This document shows, piece by piece, positions 57,785 through 64,000 of a DNA stretch of 64,000 bases. Each line of letters starts with the position of its first letter. The first letter of the stretch is position 1. Source of the stretch: Akkermansiaceae bacterium UBA2381 (GTDB lineage: Bacteria; Verrucomicrobiota; Verrucomicrobiia; Verrucomicrobiales; DEV007); contig DDSV01000054.1 in assembly GCA_002344215.1 (NCBI GenBank), positions 124,001 to 188,000 on the forward strand. Reading direction: 5' to 3'. Both the position numbers and the translations under genes were made by a program. The notes below the pieces were generated by a model. That model saw nothing but the letters and a program-made list of their open reading frames with translations. It was not told the origin of the DNA and did no database searches.

Positions 57785-58813
57785 TCAGGCAGCCGCCTCT
57801 TTTGCCCGCTTCGCCTTCACTTCGCCGACGAGCACGGCACCGTAGGCACGCAGACGTTCGAAGCCGAGGAGGCAAAGCCCTACCGCAAGTAGGGCGATCA
57901 CGGTGCCTCCGATGCCGAGAGCGGATTGCTCCTGCTGCAGCGTCCACACGAGCTGACCGACACACAGGATCGCCACGAAAAACAGGGTGGGCTTGCGGCC
58001 GATGAAATCGACCATGAACGCACCGAGAGGTGCGCCAAAGGCGACGACGGGTGCCGCTGCGAGCCAATTCTCATAGACGCCGGGTTGCACTCCGGTGAAG
58101 GCCGCTTTTGTCGCGATGCCGATTAGGGAGGTGAAGGCCATGATCACGACCGAAGTGGGAATCGCGATCTTTAGGTCGGCACGGCAGAGGAGCACCAGCA
58201 CGGTGTAGAGAACCATGTCGATGCCGACGCCGGTGACAGAAGCCACGGTCGCTCCCGAGAGAAGACCGATCATCAGTCCGACGCGAATGTCCCAGCGTTC
58301 GTCGAAGTCGGTCATGCCCTCGTGCGAGGCGATCTCGCCGATACGCCTGAGATGGAGCAGACCGAAACTGCCCCAGACGACCGCAAAAACGAGCTTGATC
58401 CAGAGAGACGGAACATAGGGAGCGATCAGAAAAATGCCTAGAGGAGTGCCGATGAGAGATCCGACCATGGTCCCCTTCAACATCGCCCAGGCTAGAGGCT
58501 GGCGGCGGGCGAGGATGAAAATGCTGGCACTCGTCATGCCAATCGACTGCACCGCAAAACTGAAATCGCGGCCCAGTTGCGCCGGCAAATCGAAGAGCAG
58601 CACGAGGATGGGAAAACCCACTGTGCCTCCACCCATCGGAGTCGATCCGGCGGCATAGCTGCCGAGGGCCATGGCCAGGGCGATCGGCCAGTGGGCCTTT
58701 ACTTCTTCCCAGCGATCATGACCGAAGACGAGCCATGCCCACACGCTGAAAAAGAGACCGATCCAGAGGAACCAGATCCACAGGTGTTGTTTTCTTTTGG
58801 GGGCAATGGACAT
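57785..58813 (-). CDS. TauE/SafE family permease
   Basis: A 342-residue inner-membrane protein with about eight hydrophobic segments. The two-fold family pattern is visible: STPMGGGTVGFPIL (56-69) in the first half and SVTGVGIDMVLYTVLVLL (about 212-229) in the second. TauE/SafE proteins export sulfite, sulfoacetate or related organic anions. No regulatory link is visible; it lies 22 bases after the antiporter gene on the same strand and may be cotranscribed with it. Confidence 0.88.
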   Translation of the reverse strand: MSIAPKRKQHLWIWFLWIGLFFSVWAWLVFGHDRWEEVKAHWPIALAMALGSYAAGSTPMGGGTVGFPILVLLFDLPAQLGRDFSFAVQSIGMTSASIFILARRQPLAWAMLKGTMVGSLIGTPLGIFLIAPYVPSLWIKLVFAVVWGSFGLLHLRRIGEIASHEGMTDFDERWDIRVGLMIGLLSGATVASVTGVGIDMVLYTVLVLLCRADLKIAIPTSVVIMAFTSLIGIATKAAFTGVQPGVYENWLAAAPVVAFGAPLGAFMVDFIGRKPTLFFVAILCVGQLVWTLQQEQSALGIGGTVIALLAVGLCLLGFERLRAYGAVLVGEVKAKRAKEAAA

Positions 58814-58834
58814 AAACGGGATGGGTTTGGCGGG

Positions 58835-60136
58835 TCAAGCCGGAGCTCTGTGGGAATCGGGGACGACCTTTAGATCTTCCTCCGGCTTTTCCTTCCCTAC
58901 CATCAGCTCGAATATGGGGGAAGCCATTAGAGTCGTAACGACGGCCATGATGACGAGGGTCGCGAAGAGCCCTTCGGAAATGATCCCCCGCTGCAGACCG
59001 ATGTTGATGATGATCAGCTCCATCAGTCCGCGCGCGTTCATGAGAATGCCGATGCCCATGGACTCTCGTCCGGAGATGCCCGTGGCCCGGGCCGCAAGGG
59101 TGCAGGCGGCCCATTTTCCGAGGACGGCGGCCACGAGGACGGCGGCGCACATGCCCCAGAGGAACCAGGTGTTAAGCAGGCCGATCTTGGTGTTGAGGCC
59201 CGAGTAGGTGAAGAAGAGGGGCAGAAGGAGCGAGACCGCGAGCGGCTGGATTCGTGCGATGAAGTCCCTGACAAAGACACCTCGCGGCATGGCCGCGCCC
59301 ATGATGAAAGCCCCGAAGACGGCGTGCAGGCCGATCATGTCGGTAAACCAGGCGCCCAGAGCCATGAGCGCGAGCCCGACGACGAGTCCAGCATCGGAGA
59401 GGGTGTCGTCCTTTTCAATAAAGTAGCGGGCCAGTAGGGGCATGAGCGGGCGGATGATCCCGAGAGTCACGATGACGTAGCCGAGAGCGCCTCCGATATT
59501 GTAAAGCGATCGTCCGATCTCCCCGTCAAAGCTCGCCAGGACGACGGCGAGGAGGATCCAGGCCATCGCATCATCGAGCGCACCCGCGCCAATTGCCACC
59601 GTTCCCATCGTTGTACCGGCGAGGCCTTTGAAATGGATGATGCGCGCCAGCATCGGAAAGGCGGTGATGCACATCGATGCGCCGAGAAAGAGCATCGCCT
59701 CGGTCAGCGAGGTCTTTTCCGGGAACAGCTCAGTGTGGTGATAAATGAACCAGGCGAGCCCGCATCCGAGGAGAAAGGGAGTGATCATCCCCGCGAGAGA
59801 GACCGCGATGGAGCTTTTCATCCTCTTTTGGACAATATCGAGTCGGAACTCGAGCCCGACAATGAACATGTAGAGCGCCAGCCCCAACTGCGAGGCGGGG
59901 TAAAGATAGGATGAGGTGTCGCGTTCCGACTGGGTGGGATCCCACGGGAAAAGCCAGGCCTGCCACTCCGGTGCAACCAGCCCGAAGAGCGAGGGCCCAA
60001 GGAGCACGCCGGTGATCATCTCGGCGACCACCTGAGGTTGTCCGAACCGCGCCGCGATCATCCCGACGATCCGACAGGCGAGCAGGATCACGGCGATCTG
60101 CAGGAAAAACTGAATGGCTAACTCGAGATTGTTCAT
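58835..60136 (-). CDS. CPA2-family cation/proton antiporter
   Basis: A 433-residue antiporter with about 13 helices. QPQVVAEMITGVLLGPS (33-49) is the family N-terminal signature, and GAGALDDAMAWILLAVVLASF (about 182-202) holds the DD-type ion site. No RCK/TrkA domain is attached, so gating is by pH or ion. It exchanges Na+ or K+ for H+. ATG at 60136 is used because upstream frames are non-membrane. It is divergent from the LysR gene and probably controlled by it. Confidence 0.92.
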   Translation of the reverse strand: MNNLELAIQFFLQIAVILLACRIVGMIAARFGQPQVVAEMITGVLLGPSLFGLVAPEWQAWLFPWDPTQSERDTSSYLYPASQLGLALYMFIVGLEFRLDIVQKRMKSSIAVSLAGMITPFLLGCGLAWFIYHHTELFPEKTSLTEAMLFLGASMCITAFPMLARIIHFKGLAGTTMGTVAIGAGALDDAMAWILLAVVLASFDGEIGRSLYNIGGALGYVIVTLGIIRPLMPLLARYFIEKDDTLSDAGLVVGLALMALGAWFTDMIGLHAVFGAFIMGAAMPRGVFVRDFIARIQPLAVSLLLPLFFTYSGLNTKIGLLNTWFLWGMCAAVLVAAVLGKWAACTLAARATGISGRESMGIGILMNARGLMELIIINIGLQRGIISEGLFATLVIMAVVTTLMASPIFELMVGKEKPEEDLKVVPDSHRAPA

Positions 60137-60160
60137 GGGCGGAGTCCGTGAAAGAGTAGA

Positions 60161-60178
60161 AAGTGCCACAATGCACTT
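60161..60178. promoter_or_regulatory. Candidate LysR operator between divergent genes
   Basis: AAGTGCCACAATGCACTT is a perfect inverted repeat (AAGTGC, six-base spacer, GCACTT) in the 90-base gap between the antiporter and LysR genes. LysR regulators usually bind such dyads in divergent promoters. It is 48 bases before the lysR start. Confidence 0.5.
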
Positions 60179-60226
60179 GTAACAAAAATAGAGATTTGAT
60201 ATTGATCCTATGCCGAATCGTTATCG

Positions 60227-61123
60227 ATGGACCTCAGACATTTGCGTTATTTCCAGGCCGTGGCCGAGGAGTTGAGCTTCTCGAAGGCGGCGCAGCGTCT
60301 CAACATCGCCCAGCCTGCGCTAAGCCGTGCCGTTCAGGAGCTGGAAGAAGAAATGAGCGTGCGGCTCATCGATCGTAACCGTCGCACGATACGGCTCACA
60401 CCCGGCGGGGAAGTGCTTCTGCGGGAGACGGGTCTGATTTTTGAAAATCTCGACGACACCCTGCGAAAGGTGCGTCGCACCGCCTCGGGGGAGGACGGGG
60501 AACTGCGCCTCGGCTACATCGGGCCGCCGACGCGGTCGTTTCTCGGTCCGCTCCTGAAGCAATACCATCAGCGCTACCCGCGTGTCACCATCGTGCTCGA
60601 GGAGCGGACCCCTGAGCGGGTTTGGGAAATGGTTTCCAAGGGTCGTCTTTCCGTCGGGCTGACGCGGCCGGTGCTCGCTCATGAGGCGCTCGGTCTTCAG
60701 TCGCTTCTTTTGCGCGAAGAAAGACTCTGCGTCGCGGTGCCGGTTGATCATCCTTTTGCGAAACTGCCGGCGATCCGCTGGTCTTCCCTGACCGATGAGG
60801 CGGTCGTAATCCTCGCCCGTCGCGAGGGAGCAGGCTCATACGACACCATCCTCGCCGCCTGCGCCAAGGCGGGCTTCTCCCCGCGCATCGCCCACACCCC
60901 GAGTGTGATCGGCACGATCCTGCGCTACGTCGAAGCCGGATCGGGAATCGGTATTGTGCCTGAGAGCGTCGCGCCCGAGACCGCCGATGTGAGACTCGTT
61001 CCGCTGGAACCGGTCGAAACGATTCCGCTCGTCATGGTCTGGTCACGCGAAGGCGACGACCCTGCCGTGAGCGCTTTTCGCGATATCGTGGTCGAGTGGC
61101 TCGAGGGGGAAAAGCGATCTTAA
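60227..61123 (+). CDS. LysR-family transcriptional regulator
   Basis: A 298-residue LysR protein. The N-terminal helix-turn-helix is classic (MDLRHLRYFQAVAEELSFSK then AAQRLNIAQPALSRAVQELE), and residues 90-296 form the two-lobed effector domain (LRLGYIGPPTRSFLGPLL; GSGIGIVPESVA). It probably activates the divergent antiporter and permease genes in response to a small molecule or salt. Its stop TAA overlaps the TAA of the convergent DUF2721 gene. Confidence 0.93.
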   Translation: MDLRHLRYFQAVAEELSFSKAAQRLNIAQPALSRAVQELEEEMSVRLIDRNRRTIRLTPGGEVLLRETGLIFENLDDTLRKVRRTASGEDGELRLGYIGPPTRSFLGPLLKQYHQRYPRVTIVLEERTPERVWEMVSKGRLSVGLTRPVLAHEALGLQSLLLREERLCVAVPVDHPFAKLPAIRWSSLTDEAVVILARREGAGSYDTILAACAKAGFSPRIAHTPSVIGTILRYVEAGSGIGIVPESVAPETADVRLVPLEPVETIPLVMVWSREGDDPAVSAFRDIVVEWLEGEKRS

Positions 61124-61515
61124 TCTCTCTCGACCCGGTTCAGCAGGATCTGGAGCGCTCCGCCCGAGCACCAGATCTCGAGGACGAGAGAGGTCAGGGA
61201 GGCACCCATGAGGATGAGGGCGGCGGTGAATGAAATCGTATCGAGAGGAGCCACACCGAACATCACCGCGACCATGGAGGTGACGCAGAGGAGGAGACTG
61301 ACTGCCCCTAGGAGTTGCATCCAGCGGATCAGCTTGAGCCGTTTTCTCAGGTTTTCAATTTGCTCGCGGAGAGATTCATCCTGCAACTCGAGCCAGTCCC
61401 GATGGAGATGGCGGATGAGCGCGGCGAGGTGAAGAAAGCGATTCGTGTAGGAAAGGAAGAGCAGGCTGACTGCGGGAAAGAGCAGGGCGGGGGTTGAGAT
61501 CTCGAGGGGCGTCAT
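61120..61515 (-). CDS. DUF2721 membrane protein
   Basis: A 131-residue protein with three hydrophobic helices (10-26, 65-85 and 95-115) and a charged helical segment (ELQDESLREQIENLRKRLKLI) between the first two. The layout matches DUF2721, a small inner-membrane family of unknown function. The start overlaps the upstream MOSC gene stop (ATGA), so it is coupled to it. Convergent with lysR by four bases. Confidence 0.85.
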   Translation of the reverse strand: MTPLEISTPALLFPAVSLLFLSYTNRFLHLAALIRHLHRDWLELQDESLREQIENLRKRLKLIRWMQLLGAVSLLLCVTSMVAVMFGVAPLDTISFTAALILMGASLTSLVLEIWCSGGALQILLNRVERD

Positions 61516-61985
61516 GGGAGTTCAGAAGTCGAAGTTTTTTTCAATGTTCCGCCATTCAGTATCTTCGCCCTCAGCCCGCCTTTCCCGGCGAGGGCCTTGA
61601 GCGCTCCTTTGCCGAAGGCTTCCTCCATCCAGAGGCAGGGTTTGGCTTCTTCGGTTCCAAGAAAACGCACGCCCTGGATCTCGAACTCCTGCCCGATGAG
61701 CGCGTTGAGATCCTGTCCCTCGACGATGACATTGCGGCGGTAGACTTCGGGGCCCTTGTCAAAAACCGCGAAGTCATCACAAAGTCGCCGATGGGTTTCG
61801 ATCTCGAAAAAGGTGATCTGACCTTTATAGTCCGGTTTGTGGTCGAAGTAGCGGTCGCCCCGGATCCCGCCGCCGGCGACACATTCAATTGTTTCCGCCT
61901 CGATGACGGGAGAGTCTCCCGACGGTCCACCGAAATGGCCGACATAAATGTGGGCCGGAGAAATGAAGAGATGCAGAATTCTCAC
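61512..61985 (-). CDS. MOSC-domain protein
   Basis: A 157-residue single-domain MOSC protein. VRILHLFISPAHIYVGHFG (1-19) and GGGIRGDRYFDHK (about 40-52) are the family start; the latter is the conserved GxGxxGDR block. RRNVIVEGQDLNALIGQEF and VRFLGTEEAKPC (ending near 131) form the second half, with the conserved Cys that binds sulfur or molybdenum cofactor. Stand-alone MOSC proteins are thought to handle sulfur-carrier or Moco intermediates. GTG at 61985 gives the usual N terminus. Confidence 0.87.
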   Translation of the reverse strand: MRILHLFISPAHIYVGHFGGPSGDSPVIEAETIECVAGGGIRGDRYFDHKPDYKGQITFFEIETHRRLCDDFAVFDKGPEVYRRNVIVEGQDLNALIGQEFEIQGVRFLGTEEAKPCLWMEEAFGKGALKALAGKGGLRAKILNGGTLKKTSTSELP

Positions 61986-62076
61986 GCGGCACGCTAGACC
62001 CGAATATCCATGCTGGCAATTCACTCAGGCGTGGATAGGGTCCGGCAGATTTTTTCATTCCAGCCCCCCGATTGAC

Positions 62077-63603
62077 ATGGCCAAAGCACCCCAGAACGCA
62101 ATTTCCCCGACCCGGGAAGAGAATTTCCCCGAGTGGTATCAGCAGGTCGTCCGCGCTGCGGATCTTGCCGAGAACTCGGAAGTGCGCGGCTGCATGGTCA
62201 TCAAGCCCTGGGGCTATGGCGTCTGGGAGCAGATCCAGCAGCAGCTCGACGTCATCTTCAAGGACACCGGCCACAAGAACGCGTATTTCCCGCTCCTCAT
62301 CCCGGTAAGCTACCTCGAGAAAGAGGCGACTCACGTTGAGGGCTTCGCGACCGAGTGCGCCGTCGTGACCCACCATCGCCTCGAACTGCAGGACGGCAAA
62401 ATGGTCCCGGCCGGAAAACTCACCGAACCTTTCGTGATCCGTCCGACCTCAGAGACCATTATTGGCGCCGCCTTTGCCCGCTGGGTCCAAAGCTACCGGG
62501 ACCTGCCCCTGCTCATCAATCAGTGGGCCAATGTGATGCGATGGGAAATGCGCCCGCGCCTCTTCCTCCGCACCGCCGAGTTTCTCTGGCAGGAGGGTCA
62601 TACCGCCCATGAGACAGCCGAAGAGGCTATGGCGGAGACGAGGCAGATGCACGAAGTCTACGAGCGCTTCCTCACCGATCACCTCGCCGTCCCCGTCATC
62701 GCCGGGGAGAAAACCGAGGCCGAACGATTCCCCGGAGCGCTCAACACCTTCACGGTCGAGGCGATGGTGCAGGATCGGAAGGCGATCCAGGCAGGCACCT
62801 CGCATTTCCTCGGACAGAACTTTTCAAAAGCCGCAGGGATCGAATTCGAGGGCCGCGAAGGCAAGCGAGAGTTCGCCTGGACGACGAGCTGGGGAGTCAG
62901 CACCCGCCTCATCGGCACGCTCCTGATGGCCCACTCCGACGATGACGGCTTTATCCTGCCCCCGCGTGTCGCACCGACGCAGATTGTCATTCTCCCGGTC
63001 ATGCCCAAGCCGGAGCATGAGGGCCCCATCCTCGAGGCCTGTCAGAAACTCGCCAAAGAATTGAAAGGGCAGTCCTTCCACGGTCGCCCCGTGACGGTCG
63101 AGATCGACAAACGCGACCTCGGTGGAGGCGTCAAAAACTGGGAGTGGATCAAGAAAGGTGTGCCAATTCGTATCGAGATCGGGCCGAGAGATCTTGAGAG
63201 CGGATCCGTGGCGCTCACCCGCCGCGACCAGACTCCAAAAGATAAACAGTTTCTTCCCAGTGCCGAAGCGGTCTCCGGTATCGTGGAAATTTTGCAATCA
63301 ATTCAGGATACGCTCCTCTCCCGCGCCCTCGCTTTCCGGAGGGACTACACGGTCGAGATCACCTCGATGGACGACTTCCGCAAATTCTTCACTCCATCGA
63401 ATGCCGATCAGCCGGAAACGCACGGAGGATTCGCCCTCGTTCACTGGGCCGGAACAACAGAGGACGAAGAAGCCCTGAAGCAGGAAATGAAGGTGACGGT
63501 TCGCTGCATTCCGAACGACAAGGACCTCCGCGGAGGAAAGGGAACCTGCATCCTCACTGGAAAGCCGGCGGAAGGCCGGGTCATTTTTGCGAAGAGCTAT
63601 TGA
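62077..63603 (+). CDS. proS: Prolyl-tRNA synthetase (archaeal/eukaryote-like type)
   Basis: A 508-residue class II ProRS. It lacks the large bacterial editing insert and has the archaeal/eukaryotic-type C-terminal zinc-like domain. Motif 1 is near PLLIPVSYLEKEATHVEGF, motif 2 is RPRLFLRTAEFLWQEGHT (about 165-182) and motif 3 TTSWGVSTRLIG (about 268-279). It charges tRNA-Pro. Short ProRS of this class is common in Verrucomicrobiota and some other bacteria. ATG at 62077 is preferred to an earlier in-frame ATG that overlaps the MOSC gene. Confidence 0.95.
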   Translation: MAKAPQNAISPTREENFPEWYQQVVRAADLAENSEVRGCMVIKPWGYGVWEQIQQQLDVIFKDTGHKNAYFPLLIPVSYLEKEATHVEGFATECAVVTHHRLELQDGKMVPAGKLTEPFVIRPTSETIIGAAFARWVQSYRDLPLLINQWANVMRWEMRPRLFLRTAEFLWQEGHTAHETAEEAMAETRQMHEVYERFLTDHLAVPVIAGEKTEAERFPGALNTFTVEAMVQDRKAIQAGTSHFLGQNFSKAAGIEFEGREGKREFAWTTSWGVSTRLIGTLLMAHSDDDGFILPPRVAPTQIVILPVMPKPEHEGPILEACQKLAKELKGQSFHGRPVTVEIDKRDLGGGVKNWEWIKKGVPIRIEIGPRDLESGSVALTRRDQTPKDKQFLPSAEAVSGIVEILQSIQDTLLSRALAFRRDYTVEITSMDDFRKFFTPSNADQPETHGGFALVHWAGTTEDEEALKQEMKVTVRCIPNDKDLRGGKGTCILTGKPAEGRVIFAKSY

Positions 63604-63621
63604 GCAAGATCACAGGGACTC

Positions 63622-63882
63622 ATGGAACCTCCGATCTGCGCGCTATGTCATCGGGATCAGAGAGACCACGAGAATCTCGAATTTGACCTCGTCCGATTCC
63701 GGAACTTCGAGTCCATTGACCATCCCGGGCACCCGGACGGACTCCTGTGGTTTTGTCAGGATCATCTTGACGGGGCGAGGAGGCTCGATAGCCGGACCTC
63801 CGGGGAAGCGCTCCGGCTGATGCGTGCCGACGAGCAACGCCCCCGCTGGCTTCGGGTCCTGCGGCGGGCCTTCGGTCGCTGA
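63622..63882 (+). CDS. Small Cys/His protein, unknown
   Basis: An 86-residue protein starting MEPPICALCHRDQRDHE. The CxxC pair (6, 9) with nearby His and a later WFCQDH could bind zinc as a single finger. The C-terminal half is Arg-rich (RPRWLRVLRRAFGR). No family is recognised. It begins 18 bases after proS and might be cotranscribed. Coding status is likely but not certain. Confidence 0.55.
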   Translation: MEPPICALCHRDQRDHENLEFDLVRFRNFESIDHPGHPDGLLWFCQDHLDGARRLDSRTSGEALRLMRADEQRPRWLRVLRRAFGR

Positions 63883-63886
63883 CTGA

Positions 63887-64000
63887 CTATGCTCCGAGAA
63901 AAAGCATCTCGTCGGCCATCCGATTGAGCGCGCGCCTTGTCTCGGAGAAACAATCACCGAGGCGACGGTAGATATCGCGCACGGCAAATTCCTCGGCGAG
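63887..64000 (-). CDS. C-terminal fragment, unknown protein
   Basis: The last 37 codons of a gene that enters from beyond the window and stops at TAG (63887-63889). The visible part is a charged amphipathic helix (EEFAVRDIYRRLGDC and SETRRALNRMADEM) ending LFLGA. Too short to assign. It converges on the small Cys/His gene with four bases between stops. Confidence 0.55.
   Translation of the reverse strand, partial: LAEEFAVRDIYRRLGDCFSETRRALNRMADEMLFLGA

Noticed and set aside
1..64000. CRISPR array, transposase, phage genes, tRNA or rRNA
   Set aside because: None found by reading; an integron integrase was looked for near 11549-14350 and is absent from the window.

Overview
The window is G+C-rich, densely coded chromosome from a free-living Gram-negative bacterium, most likely Verrucomicrobiota (Planctomycetota is the alternative). 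The lineage rests on two pairs of DUF1552 plus cytochrome-c/DUF1592-type proteins, several Gfo/Idh/MocA oxidoreductases (one Tat-exported), many secreted BNR/sialidase-like proteins, and a sensor kinase whose exported region looks like the repeated OB-fold-type domain common in Verrucomicrobiota kinases. No rRNA, tRNA, transposase, integrase or CRISPR array was found.

Layout. 1-350: 5' end of a CPA2 antiporter gene (minus strand) and a doubtful small ORF. 336-8671: carbohydrate (sialic-acid-type) cluster: BNR/SGNH fusion, GntR-LacI regulator, NAL/DHDPS aldolase, RraA-like protein and BNR protein on plus, with a Gfo/Idh oxidoreductase and another BNR protein on minus. 8960-9937: outer-membrane barrel protein with a strong terminator, then a patch of small hairpins. 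10238-11548: Tat-exported oxidoreductase. 11934-14312: a short run of apparent integron gene cassettes without an integrase (membrane protein, peptidase E, BrnT/BrnA toxin-antitoxin, ABM-domain protein), separated by attC-like sites.

14350-19616: spermidine-synthase-like methyltransferase, RlmN, a secreted SGNH-like protein, and a copper-handling set (CusF-SCO fusion, SCO, HMA protein). 19650-23287: first DUF1552/DUF1592 pair. 23482-29766: a signalling-type neighbourhood of caspase-SUMF1 protein, OmpA protein, CHASE2 nucleotide cyclase and a coupled exported protein. 29935-36929: exported glutamate-racemase homologue, alpha/beta hydrolase, DUF2254 protein, a cNMP-binding-domain/aspartase fusion and a Gfo/Idh oxidoreductase. 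37087-46077: outer-membrane barrel, AspRS, nuclease-like protein, beta-helix protein, BNR protein and RNase R.

46662-53718: a MocR-type regulator behind four evenly spaced operator-like repeats, a P-type ATPase, and a NarL-type two-component pair. 53797-57710: second DUF1552/DUF1592 pair. 57785-61985: TauE/SafE permease, CPA2 antiporter with divergent LysR regulator, DUF2721 and MOSC proteins. 62077-64000: ProRS, a small Cys/His protein and the end of an unknown gene.

Taken together, the accessory content points to a polysaccharide or glycoconjugate degrader that exports many enzymes. The features most worth a second look are the integrase-less cassette array, the cNMP/aspartase fusion, the MocR operator array, the exported racemase homologue and the caspase/cyclase neighbourhood.
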